DNA of 64,000 bases from Cordilura impudica (lineage: Eukaryota > Arthropoda > Insecta > Diptera > Scathophagidae), in NCBI GenBank assembly GCA_963682025.1, contig OY821521.1, positions 119,575,520 to 119,639,519 on the forward strand. Reading direction: 5' to 3'. Below the pieces are notes generated by a model that made no database searches, was not told the DNA's origin, and saw nothing but the letters and a program-made list of their open reading frames with translations. Numbering within the stretch: the first letter of the stretch is position 1; each line of letters begins with the position of its first letter. The translations under genes and the position numbers were made by a program. This document shows positions 20,941 through 32,027 of the stretch, piece after piece.

Positions 20941-21623
20941 TGTAGTGTCTCCATCCCAATGGAACACCCCATAACATTTTGACGTAATTAAATTCTTAAC
21001 ATACTGACCTAATTAAATTAATAAACATTCTTTCACTTTAAAAGTACAATGCACTTATGAGTAATCATATAACATAAACAACATTCCTTTAACGTAACCC
21101 TAAACCTTTACGTTAAATACGCTTGTTAAAGTAATTAAAAGTGCAATGCACTTTTAAAAGAATTTCAAATATGCTATTAAATAATAGTAAATGAATAATG
21201 TAAACAAAAAAAAAAAGAATTTTTTATTAGTCACCACAAACACAAATTTGTAAACAATTATTCAGTATAAATATAAGTGTAAAATTGTAAATAAAGACAG
21301 ATACAAACTAGATTCAATTTAGAAGTTACAAATTGTGTTATATTTGTTTCTCATTCTAACCAGGCACTTAACAGTGCTAGGAAGAATTAAAAATTGTTGC
21401 GAATCCTAACGCAACATTCATATAAAATTGGAACCTTTTTTTGAATAAATAAATGTCAATTAAAAAATCTAATTGACAAATGAAAATAAAATTTCCTTAT
21501 AAATTAAAATATTAAAATTCCTTTTATGAAAAATCCTTACCCTTACTGATTCATAATACGGCAATCCTGCCATCGTATAGAGATTCATAATAGGAATAAT
21601 AAAAGATATAGAGATTCATAATA
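20941..21623 (+). repeat. 412-like 3' LTR (683 bp)
   Basis: Starts TGTAGTGTCTCC after a purine-rich but imperfect tract (AAGGGCAATGG), ends CATAATA, followed by TSD ATAA. The 3' end of pol (TTAAATTGTATAAAAGTAA) is duplicated imperfectly in the gap at ~20830-20860. Confidence 0.88.
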
Positions 21624-21627
21624 ATAA

Positions 21628-22187
21628 CGTATAGTTTTTTTAGAGTCTTTTTTTTTTTTTTTGTTTTTTGCGTGAGGAGAACTCCCATCTTTTCTTACTT
21701 ATTTCACTCTTTATATATATATATATATTTTTTTTTGTGGGGAGTCCTCCCATCTTTTCCTCATTTCATTGTATTTTCTTTTCATACGTGAGAACTCCCA
21801 TCTTTTCTCATTATTATTATATATATATATTTTTTTTGCAATCATTTTCTTTTCTTTTAAATATCTTTTTTTTAAATATCTGGTCTTATAGTTTTTTTTC
21901 TTTTAGATATATTTTCTCCTCCATCAGAGGGTTCGCTGCATCCGAAAGGTACCTCGTGGGCCTCGTCGGCCCAACCGCAGGAGTACCCGCCATCCGTTCA
22001 ACGATGGCTCCGAATTTGGAGGCATTTCTAACCTATTTTGAAAGAAAATGTTATAAGAGAAAAAAACAGTACCCAAACCTTGACTGACTGGACCGAACCA
22101 CGGGCGTACGGCGGCCATCCAGAGTACTATGCTGGACAGCCATAATCACTGATTCCACCACAAGGAACACAAGCACACTTTGCACAA
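21628..22187. other. Pyrimidine-rich start of repeat X copy A
   Basis: T-rich sequence with the 17-base motif CTCCCATCTTTTCTYAT repeated at about 21685, 21746 and 21796. The same motif starts the X_B side at 34581. Open frames here are low-complexity. A short GC-rich segment follows (21930-22140). Confidence 0.5.
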
Positions 22188-22475
22188 AGTACGGCGCCAT
22201 TTAGATGGCTATACTGGAGAGCCATCGACACAGGTACCCCCTCATGTGATACAACTATACCGTGCAAAGAAATATGCCTTCATTCTACCCTAACAAGAAC
22301 CACTACACATAAAGGTCACCCTAATGCGCAGAGTACGGTTCCATTTAGATGGCTATATTGGAGAGCCATCGACACCGGTATCCCCTCACGTGATACAACT
22401 ATACTCTGCAAAGAAATATACCTTCATTCTACCCTAACAGGAACCACTACACATAAAGTTCACCCTAATGCCCAA
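22188..22475 (+). repeat. 144-bp tandem duplication
   Basis: Two units starting AGTACGG at 22188 and 22332, with about 90% identity by eye, end near CACCCTAATGCSCA. Non-coding. Between 22476 and 23190 I see nothing recognisable: a few short frames without family features. Confidence 0.75.
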
Positions 22476-23189
22476 CTACCGACGACCTGTCTGAGACTAT
22501 AATATGTCCAATCATCCATACTCCTAATGAAAACCAATTAAGGCACGTGTTCTTCATAAACACTGCCATCCATATAAGGCGTGACCGCACACAGCGCGTC
22601 ATCCTTCTCCGGAGTAGGACAGGTTCCTGCTACATTTCGCATACCGGAACCGGGCCACTGAGGCTATTCGCGGCAAAAACCCTCCCCACAATGTATGCCG
22701 CGAATTTTGCTAGACTCGCTCCTGACTCCCCTACCAGGTTCATTCCGTTGAACCATTCTCAACTACTGAGGTATGCCCGCTACACATGGCGTCATCCTCC
22801 ATATTAAAAAAAACCTGAGGCTTCCTAGTGGGGTACCTTTGTAGGCGGGTTTCGCGAAAACCCACTACCTTCCCCTCACCACCTCAATTACACAACAAAT
22901 TAAAAAAAAACTTCATTGCGGACGTATGTATGCAACTAAATGATGGATGTATGTTTCAGATCAGAATACTCATTAACAACAAGAGAGAATATACGTAACC
23001 AGCCCTTTCGCTTTCACGAAGGAAACCCCATGCATACATATTCTCCCCAGCCCAGAAACCAACTAATTTCAGATCCGGTAGCGTGTTTAGCGATTTACAA
23101 TGCGTTTGTACATGTTCATTACGCCATTTACGACTTCTCCATTATGCGTAACGTAGTCGTCCCATAGATCCATTACCCCTTGTAACCCA

Positions 23190-24569
23190 GTCCACATCGG
23201 TCCGTACACCGTGATCTACCATCACATTTATATAAAAAAGAAAATGCAAAAACAAACCACCCCTTCATTCATTGCTTTCTTTAAAAAAAAAAACAAAAAC
23301 ATTAAAACTATTAATACTACTATACATAATTAACTAACTAACTACTATCTAACTAAACCTTTCACTCCCAACAGATTGCTCCCATCCCCATATATAGCCG
23401 AGGACGGAAGCAATTTGGCTACCAATATTTACCAAACTGCTACTTAACAAACTAATCTACCCCACTCATAAATAAGCAAGCAATATTCCCAAAAATAACC
23501 AAAACAATCAATGAAAATTAACCGCACATTTCAACAAACTAAACGATCAAAAATAAATAAAACAGTAATCGGCTACATAACAAAATTATGATTCTCCAAT
23601 CGATCCAATTACTCTAAAAATTAACTAACTCGAAAGCTCGAAAAAAACAAAACAACCTAAAGCAAGTAACTATCTACCCGTGGTAAATAGTAAAAAAAAA
23701 CTAACTAATTAAAAAAACTAACAATTCGGCCTAATGAGGGAACGATTTTGGTCCGAAGACCGGCTGCGCCATTAATGTTATAGTCCCTGAATCCCAAAAG
23801 ACCAAGGACTAATCTAAATTCCCTAATACCCTAACAGTCATTTATTTATTTATTTTTTTTTTATATTCTGTTATTATACTCTGTTATTAATGTTATAGTC
23901 CTAAACAGCTGAAACGAAAGAAGTGACGCATCCTACCAGCTGTGCCATTAATGTTAGTTCCTAAAAGCCTAAGAAAGAGATCCCTAATAGGCCCTAACCG
24001 CGTGTTTGCCTGTTATGTTATAGCGCTGGCAGGCGCTGTCTATCAACGCCCAAACGGCGTTTATGAAGCTGAAAAGTAAAGGAAAACGCTTTGTGTATCT
24101 CTTTGGTAACTCAGCGCAGAGCTCGTCTTATCAGCTACTGCTCTAGAGTTTCACATTTTATTTATACTTATTTCGAAAACAGTACAAACAGCAAAAATAA
24201 CAATTTCCTAAAATTAAAAATAATGATAAAAACAATAACACTGAACTAAATAATGCGGAAATTAAATTGTATGGAAAAAAAGAAAACATTAACAATAATA
24301 AAAATAATGTTTTTAGCTATGGTTAATTGCAGTATTATTATTGTTTTGCATTACTCTTATTGTTTCTATTATATACTATATTATTATTAATTACATATTA
24401 AATTACTAATAAACTGCCTATTATATATTATATTATTATCAATTTAATTAATTTATTTAATTAGTTAATTACATTATTATTATTTTTGCTATGTATTGCT
24501 ATATTATTATATCATAACCTCCTATTTTCCTATTGTAACTATACATGTGAAACCCCGTTTCACAACATT
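23190..24569 (-). repeat. Repeat X, copy A; probable part of a reverse-strand LTR
   Basis: It matches 34612-36372 from CAGTCCACATCGGTCCG to the end GTTTCACAACA, except that copy B has ~405 extra bases (35709-36113). On the reverse strand the right edge reads AAAGGGGGAGGAA followed by TGTTGTGAAACGGGG, a polypurine tract plus TG LTR start. The LTR would begin with the hairpin TGTGAAAC..GTTTCACA. If so it extends leftwards over 21628 and, once the 412-like insertion is removed, up to R_A, about 3 kb in all. No coding sequence. Confidence 0.55.
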
Positions 24570-25302
24570 CCTCCCCCTTTCAACGGAAACGATTCCCACA
24601 TCATTTTCCAGCGTCACTCAGCTGACGCGTTGCTTGTGCTGCCGCTGGTGCTGATTCTGCTGCTGATGATGATGTTACTACTAATGATGATAATGATGAT
24701 GATGTTGATGCTAATGGCGATGCTGATAATGACAAAACTGATAAGAACGAATCCGGAACCAATGCTGTTGATGAAGATACTACTAATGACGACAATTGCG
24801 ACAATCGCTGTCCGTTTACAGGATGGTTGGACGCCACGATGCGCCTTTTTATTCTAGCATGTGTTCTTTTACCGCATGACGGTTAACTTCCACCTTGTTA
24901 CATATAACAGTTTTTTGATTCGGTTCCAACGCAAGACCATGCCCACCGTCGGCTTGTTGCTTCGTGAAACCGATCTTAGGCCCGCTGCTTTGCTTCGTTG
25001 AATAAGTTTTGGACTGTTCCTTGGGTGAAGCAAAAATGGTGATCCGATGACATTGATTATCGAGTTCCAATACAAAATCATGACAAACAAAATGAAGTTT
25101 GGCCTGATGAAAGCTCATGACAATACTTTCGGCGAAAATGCAATCTCCCACGAGCGTTGGTGAATCGAGCTCATAATTCGTTGGCGCTTATTGCAATATT
25201 CAATATAGGCCCTGATCACTCTTCTGATCATTTCCAATGATGCAAATGGCGCACACTGTCGCCGCTCATTGCCGCTTGGCCACCTCGACATAGTTCATGT
25301 TG
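24570..25302 (-). other. Internal region of the putative reverse-strand element; unrecognised ORF remnant
   Basis: Contains a TGATGA-type microsatellite (24655-24730) and, on the reverse strand, an open frame at 25151-24849 of ~100 codons. That frame has FHQAKLHFVCHDFVLEL and a polar Lys/Gln-rich C-terminal half. I do not recognise it. Its place just upstream (reverse strand) of the putative polypurine tract would make it the 3' end of the element's coding region. Confidence 0.3.
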
Positions 25303-25779
25303 ATCATCGTTTCTTGACAACGTTCCTGACCAAATAAATAGACATGTTGCTCTGCTGGATCACCTTAGGCGACATTTCATTGTTGACTCGGGACGAAACA
25401 TGTAGCGCTTGAGTCAACTTGGCCCCATGCCCCAATGACCATCTTTCCGGCTACCCTAAAACAACCATATCTTCTCACAACGGCCGTTTCAATTTGCGCG
25501 GGCATTCCCCAATAGCCAATCCATCACATGCAAAATTCTCGGCGGACCCATTCGCACTTTACCCTTAAGTTGATCTTTAATCGAGAGCTCTTTACTCGAG
25601 ACGTTGAGCTCTTATCTCTGCCTTGTGGCCACTCCGTAAACATGACGGCCACTGCTTTCAGCTGCTTCCTTGATGAATGTTGAATTTTGCCTCTTTCTAG
25701 ATTGATGCTGATCAGCCACGCTCCCAATGGCCTTGGGTTGGAATTCCCCAACTTTATTAACATAACCAACTATAAAACA
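25303..25779 (-). repeat. Dispersed repeat R, copy B
   Basis: Second copy of 13642-14132. It ends abruptly at the BEL 5' LTR, which replaced the first bases of that LTR's own terminus (the 3' LTR starts TGTTTATACAT, here only TATACAT remains). On the reverse strand GGTTATG near its start recalls the internal tRNA-iMet PBS of copia-like elements, but only 7 bases match. Confidence 0.7.
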
Positions 25780-26373
25780 TTATACATATTCTTATATTCA
25801 ATTTTTATTTTGTATATCAAAAAGAAATGCGTAACTTTACTATTGCTCATTTTTTGTTTATGTAAAAACAAGTTCATTTTAATTTTATGTTAACATAGCA
25901 TTACTAAGTTCATTCATCTGTTTTTTTTTTTTTTGTTTTTATGTGAAAACAATTTTATTTAATTTTATGTTAACATGGCATTAATAAGTTTGTTCCTCTG
26001 TTTTGTTTTTTAGGTGAAAACAATTTTATTTTATTTTTTATGTTAACACAGCATTAATAAGTTCATTAGTCCATTGACCAAAATAAACTATTGCAGCAAT
26101 AGCGTCATCGATTTAAACAAACAATTTTTTTGCTTATGTTGTATTAATGTTGAATTAAAGGGAATGGCAATTTTAGTAAAATTAGTATATAAGTATGAAA
26201 TTTTTAAATAAAAAGAAGATTCTTGTTTTGCAACCCAAAGCGTAGAGTTTAATTAAAACGGAAAGACACGGTTTAAGTGCCGATTGTTTTACCAAAGAAA
26301 AACTACATTCAATTCAGTTTATGTGCTGATATTGAAAACGATTTTATAATTTCACAACTCAGTGAATTGAACA
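25779..26373 (+). repeat. BEL 5' LTR (~595 bp, terminus eroded)
   Basis: Matches 31583-32027 plus 34425-34579. It contains three diverged tandem units (ATGTTAACATRGCATTAMTAAGTT... about every 85 bp, 25870-26060) and ends CAACTCAGTGAATTGAACA. Confidence 0.87.
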
Positions 26374-26377
26374 TTTT

Positions 26378-26395
26378 TGGTGACCCCGACGTGAT
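26378..26395 (+). promoter_or_regulatory. Primer-binding site, tRNA-Trp type
   Basis: TGGTGACCCCGACGTGAT, 18 bases complementary to the 3' end of tryptophan tRNA (ATCACGTCGGGGTCA-CCA as I recall it), four bases after the LTR. Confidence 0.75.
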
Positions 26396-26446
26396 CCTGT
26401 AACAAGGCACAGGACCTAACAATTATTTGGACCCGCAGCAAGGAGG

Positions 26447-26735
26447 CAAAATCATCAGGACATCTATTGTCCACAGCAACTTTGACAAAATCATCAGGAC
26501 ATCAATTGTCCACAGCAACTTTAACAAAATCATCAGGACACAGCAACTTTGACAAAATCATCAGGACATCAATTGTCCACAGCAACTTTAACAAAATCAT
26601 CAGGACACCAATTATCCACCGCAACTTTAACAAAATCATCAGGACAGCAATTGTCCACAGCAACTGTAACAAAATCATCAGGACATCAATTGTCCTCAGC
26701 AGCTTTGACGACATTAACAGGACATCTAGTATTTA
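26447..26735 (+). repeat. 39-bp minisatellite in the BEL leader
   Basis: About seven tandem units of 39 bp, one with an internal deletion. Each has AAAATCATCAGGACA, a short inverted repeat GGACA..TGTCC, and CAGCAACTTTRAC. Long frames over it arise only because 39 is a multiple of three. Confidence 0.85.
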
Positions 26736-26812
26736 CCTCAACCTTGGTTCAAAGCTTTCAAGTCAATATCGGCAGGACCCACACCAGGATCTGATCAACA
26801 ACAACTATCGAT

Positions 26813-28096
26813 ATGGCTACAGCAACACAATTAATAGATTCACTTTTAAAAACAGGTGAATGCATTCAAGCAATCATCCGAAATGCTAAAAAGGATTCTG
26901 CGGACAGGAAAACAACCGCAAAATACTATGAAGAACGTATACGGCGTATACAAGAGGCTTGGAGCCAGGTTGAAGACCAAGACTCTGAATTGCGCATGCT
27001 GGATGACGCTCAAAGGTTGAGAACGGAACACGAATATTTTACAGAAAATTATTATTCGAAAATCAATGACGTAGCAACCTCATATCTAAAATTATTTACT
27101 ACAGAGGCTAGACGACTAAACGCTCCATCAGAAACCAAACAAGGGCCACCTGTGACTGATGGCGCCCAATCATTGGCTCTTCAGAACACTCAACCAACAA
27201 TGGCCTCACCAACTGAATTTGTACAGCTTACACGAAGGCAAACAGTAATGATGAACTCTCTGGATCGTTTACTTCAAGAGTCAAATAATGAGGACATAGC
27301 AATTGCCTCAAAACTATGGGAAACCATTGAAAGTTTACATTTTCAAATAGCTGAAATATGCGACGATCATGAGGAACAAGGCTACAACATGGAGCGGTTC
27401 ATCATTTTAGAGAAGAAGGTACGGAATTTCGTCAAGGCCGACACCAGAACTACAACTCAGCCTAACCCTGGTTATATTAGTAGTCAGCCAGAATCATTCC
27501 CAATGCCAAAAATTACAATACCAAAATTTGATGGAAATTATCTAAAATGGCAAGAATTTCATGATTTATTTTGATCGCTAATAGTAAACCACTCAATGTC
27601 AAAGGTGCAGAAAATCTGGTATCTGAAAACACATTTGATGGGGGAAGCAGCCAACCTAATAAAACATTTCGCCGCCACTGGAGAAAATTTTGATGCTGCT
27701 TGGACTATCGTTGTAGATCGCTACAACAACAAAAGGTTGCTGGTCAGTAAACTAATTCAAGAGCTGATCGATGCACCAAACAAATCATCAACCTTGGAGT
27801 GTCTCTTAGCACTCAAAAACCTTCAAATAGACACATCAAGCTGGGACCCAATTCTACTCCATTTGCTGCTGAAAAGGCTAGATCAAGCCACACGCTTGCG
27901 TTACGAACAAACTCTACTGCAACCACGAGAAGTCCCGACAATCAAAGATTTTTTAAAATGCTTAGAAAACCACTTCCAATCTATGGAGGCGCTAGTGGAC
28001 TAACAAGCACAACACACTCCTACATCTGGGAAATCCCAACCAGAACGTGAACAAATCGACATCAAAAACCAACCTCCCACACAACCATGTGTCTGA
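26813..28096 (+). pseudogene. gag: BEL/Pao gag with in-frame stops, zinc knuckles missing
   Basis: ATG at 26813 (MATATQLIDSLLKTGE). An N-terminal helical region is followed by the hallmark MPKITIPKFDGNYLKWQEF and, past an in-frame TGA at 27572-27574, by MSKVQKIWYLKTHLMGEAANL and the TLECLLALKNLQI region typical of DUF1759 BEL Gags. A TAA at 28001-28003 and TGA at 28094-28096 follow in the same frame. The CCHC region expected after this point is not there; the sequence goes almost directly to the protease frame at 28110, so a deletion removed it. Gag would package RNA and form particles. Confidence 0.85.
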
Positions 28097-28109
28097 ATAA
28101 CGCTCATCA

Positions 28110-30479
28110 ATGGTCTCAAAGGCCACACCAATCAACCAGGAAGCCGCATCACTAGCCACAGCCAAACATTTCCAAACAAATAGCTACATTCTCCTCAGCA
28201 CTGCAATGGTTAACATCATGGCAAACGGAAAAGAGGTAAAATGCAGAGCAATTCTTGACTCTGGATCACAACTTAACCTTATCAGCGAACGCTTAATCAA
28301 ACGCCTTGGAATTTCACCTAAGCCAGCTTCAATCTGTATCACTGGGATCGGATCAAGCAGTACAAAGGTACAACATAGAGTCAACGTCATATTACAGTCT
28401 CGAATCAGCAACTTCACCACACGACTTGAAGCAGCCGTGCTCCCACACATAATTTCTCCTCAACCGTCTCAAGCCATCAATACTGATCGCTGGCCAATTC
28501 CCAAAAGCATTGTATTAGCCGATCCAGAATTCAACCGTCCTGACAAAATCGATGTCTTATTAGGTGCAGAGTTTTATCACCAGTTATTGGCGATAGGACA
28601 AATCAAACTGGTTAATAATCTACCTACACTACAAAATACCGCACTTGGTTGGGTCATTGCAGGCAAGGTTGGCACAAGTCAGTCATCAACTGCAACGTGT
28701 GGAATGTGTACCGAAGACGACATGAATCTAGAAGAATCCTTTGCTCAACTCTGGAAGCTGGAGAACATTAAAATGGCAGACAACCTGTCTGTTTCAGAAA
28801 AACAGTGCGAAAATCACTTCTCACAAAACCACACGATCGACAAAAGTGGGAGATTTTCGGTCAAAATTCCATTTTGTGACAATCCAAATGCTTTAGTTGA
28901 GTCGCATGGAATCGCATTCAACAGATTCCTATCACTGGAGCGCCGCTTGGCAAAGGCCCCAGAGATAAAAACCCAATACATACGCTTTATGGAAGAATAT
29001 GAAGCCTTGGGTCACATGACACAAATAGATATAAACTCCACAATTGAACCAAGCTACTTCATTCCTCACCACTGCATATTGAGGCCCGAAAGCTCAACAA
29101 CTAAATTACGCGTGGTCTTCGATGCCTCCACTAAAACATCTTCAGGCTTATCACTGAACGATTTGATGCACACAGGACCCACGGTCCAAAGCGAGTATTT
29201 TTCTATTCTACTTCGTTTCCGCCTACCACGCTTTGTTTTCACGACCGACATTGAAAAAATGTATCGACAAATATTAATGCACCCAGAAGACAGAAAATTC
29301 CAAATCAATTTCTGGAGAAAGGATCCAACGAAGCCCATCAAATATTATCAACTCAACACAATTACCTATGGAATACGATCCGCACCATATTTGGCTGCCA
29401 AATGTTTGGAGAAGATAGCTAAAGAAAACATGGCCGATTCTTACTTGAAAATTTTTACGTAGATGATGGAATCGGCGGAGATGACAGTCTGAATGCAATA
29501 CTTAACATCCAACAAGAGCTGAAACACATCCTAAGTCAGCATGGTCTAATCATACAAAAATGGAGCGCAAATCATCAGCAGCTACTTCAAAACATCACAG
29601 AAGAAGAACATGAAGTCAATATTGATTTTAATAATGAAAATAATCATGCAGAGAAAACCTTAGGCTTAACATGGATGCCAAAAATTGACAAATTCTCGGC
29701 ATATTTTCGATGGGCATGTATCATCAAAAATACAAATTCATGCCTTTGCAGATGCTTCAGAAAGGGCATATGGCGCAGCAATCAGATCAGTCATCAAAAA
29801 CAACCAGGTAATAGTGAGGCTACTATGTGCAAAACAACAAACTCTCCCTCGTCTTGAGCTCTGCGCTGCGGGATCTGAAGCTTGAAAATGTATCCACGTA
29901 CTTGTGGACAGATTCGGAAATTGTCTTGGCTTGGATTAACTCTCAGTCGTCATGCTACCAAACATTTGTGGCCAACCGGATAGCTGCAATACAGGAATTA
30001 TCATTAGCTGAACAGTGGCGTCATGTAAAATCAAAAGACAATCCTGCCGACGTCCTATCACGTGGTATTTCTCCAAGGAAATTGGCAAGATGCACCTTAT
30101 GGTTCTACGGACCCATATTTCTACATGGTACGGAGGAAATTTGGCCACAAAAATACTCCAAGCTACACACAATATCTAACCACGAGACTTACATGGAACG
30201 AAAGAAAGTCACTGCTGTAACAACAGCAAGTGACACTTCATCAAGCATAATCTACAAAACAACAACGGATCATTTCGCACGTTACAACGAACTGTTGGTT
30301 ATATCTTGAGAATCAGTAACAACACAAGCAAGCATAAAGATGATGGAGCAGTTAGAGTGGTTGACGTAAAAACATCAACCGGAACTTGGAGAAGGCCAAT
30401 TGCTCGATTAGCCCCATTACCACTAACCAATACGGAATCTGGTGAAACATCTAATCGGAGTGATTCAGTTCCTATCTGA
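28110..30479 (+). pseudogene. pol: BEL/Pao pol, frameshifted; most of integrase deleted
   Basis: The frame from ATG 28110 contains the protease (AILDSGSQLNLIS, VLLGAEFYHQLL) and BEL-type RT (LRVVFDASTKTSSGLSLND, FVFTTDIEKMYRQI, TYGIRSAPYLA). A frame change at ~29455 lies just before the catalytic YVDDGIGGDD. A deletion at ~29710 joins the RT tail to RNase H (HAFADASERAYGA, then WTDSEIVLAWI and NPADVLSRG). After ~30300 the integrase zinc and DDE domains are absent. Only the C-terminal RVVDVKTSTGTWRRPIARLAP motif (30335-30410) remains, ending at the TGA 30477-30479. It cannot integrate. Confidence 0.85.
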
Positions 30480-30522
30480 ATAAGTTAAATCAAGTAAACA
30501 TTTGCCAAAAGGAGATTCCTGA

Positions 30523-31443
30523 ATGTTCGAAGAAAAAAAGGCGCACTTCCATAACACAATACGTCTTCTACTCCCATTGGTTTTAGGAGCACAACTATCT
30601 AACAAACAGTTTGGAACACAGTTGGGCATACATTTTGAACTCTTCAACCTTATTCCAGTGCCAAACTGGGTCAACAACACACTGGTATCAATAAAGCCGT
30701 GTGCTGCTATTCTGGCCATCAATATCGTTCGCAACCAATATTTCACGATCAGTGATGCTGAATTTAACTTGTGCTCACTCATTAACAAAGACAGGTATCT
30801 TTGCCCCTAGTGCCAAATCCGATACGAACAAGGCTCGTCAACATGCTCCTGTGAAATTGACTTATTCCACAACCAAACTCAGTTGGACTGTCCAGTGCAG
30901 CAAATAAAACGCACCGCCACATGGATACCTCTCCGACATCACAACAAATGGATCTACGCAATGCAATTTCCGTCTAGTGCAACCGCAGTATGTAGAAAAG
31001 AGATTACACAATTAACTCTCAAAGGATCAGGCTTACTTACCCTGGAACCAGAATGCACACTCAAACATAAGTTTATGACCGTGGAAGGACAACAAATGAT
31101 CACCAGTTCCCTGCAAACATCATATACCAGTCTTTGGGAAATCACCGAACAAACCCATGTAAAACGTTTACAACCATTGCTGAATGAAATACAAACAAAC
31201 GAATACCTATCTCAAATACAAAACTTAACAACTTTACAAACGTCATTGGCAGCAGAAAAAGAACTCCAACTACCAAATAGAATTGAAGCCCACAATTACC
31301 ACCATATGACGATCGGTTACTCAGCATTGATCATCACTGGCTGCATCAGAATGTATCTAATAATCAAACAAAATTCCAAACATCATCCAACTCCAGCACC
31401 GCGTCATCAACACACAACGTCTGATTTCACAGTACACATATAA
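30523..31443 (+). pseudogene. env: Env-like gene of the BEL element, decayed
   Basis: Two frames, 30523-30810 and 30883-31443, joined by a short shifted stretch. The second has a Cys pattern (CPVQQI, CRKEI, ECTL), WIPLRHHNKWIYAM, LKGSGLLTLEPEC, a helical region and a weak membrane segment (MTIGYSALIITGCIRMYLII) near its C-terminus, followed by a basic tail. This resembles the C-terminal half of the roo/errantivirus/baculovirus F-type Env. The furin site and fusion peptide are not visible, so the N-terminal half is probably deleted. It lies between pol and the 3' LTR, where BEL env genes are found. The assignment is by pattern only. Confidence 0.6.
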
Positions 31444-32027
31444 CAACTATCAGCAACCACTCACGAAATGAAACTACAAACAAAAGTCAACACAACCTCT
31501 CTTCAGATGACCAAGAAATGCCAGATCAGCACATAGAAGCAACCTAGAACACATTGTTGAGCTCCACTCAACGGGGGGAGCATGTTTATACATATTCTTA
31601 TATTCAATTTTTATTTTGTATATCAAAAAGAAATGCGTAACTATGCTATTGCTCATTTTTTGTTTATGTAAAAACAAGTTCATTTTAATTTTATGTTAAC
31701 ATAGCATTACTAAGTTCATTCATCTGTTTTTTTTTTTTTTTGTTTTTATGTGAAAACAATTTTATTTAATTTTATGTTAACATGGCATTAATAAGTTTGT
31801 TCCTCTGTTTTGATTTTAGGTGAAAACAATTTTATTTTATTTTTTATGTTAACACAGCATTAATAAGTTCTTTAGTCCAATGACCAAAATAAACTATTGC
31901 AGCATAGCGTCATCGATTTAAACAAACAATTTTTTTGCTTATGTTGTATTAATGTTGAATTAAAGAGAATGGCAATTTTAGTAAAATTAGTATATAAGTA
32001 TGAAATTTTTAAAAAAAAGAAGATTCT

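Larger units (their letters stand above)
14369..21623 (+). mobile_element. 412/mdg1-like Gypsy LTR retrotransposon (7.26 kb, TSD ATAA)
   Basis: LTRs at 14369-15001 and 20941-21623 both start TGTAGTGT and end CATAATA. The flanks are ATAA at 14365-14368 and 21624-21627. Order: LTR, tRNA-Arg-type PBS, two micro-ORFs, gag, pol, LTR; there is no env. The TGTAGT terminus, Arg PBS and Asn-rich Gag without zinc knuckle fit the 412/mdg1 group. Gag and pol are broken mainly at A-runs. RNase H holds a MITE. Confidence 0.88.

Noticed and set aside
24486..24857. Met/Leu-rich plus-strand ORF
   Set aside because: It is produced by a TGATGA-type microsatellite and AT-rich sequence; no domain.
26447..26735. 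Regular 39-bp repeats that could be mistaken for a CRISPR-like array or a repetitive protein
   Set aside because: There are no unique spacers, the units are contiguous, the setting is a eukaryotic BEL leader, and the open frames follow from a period divisible by three.
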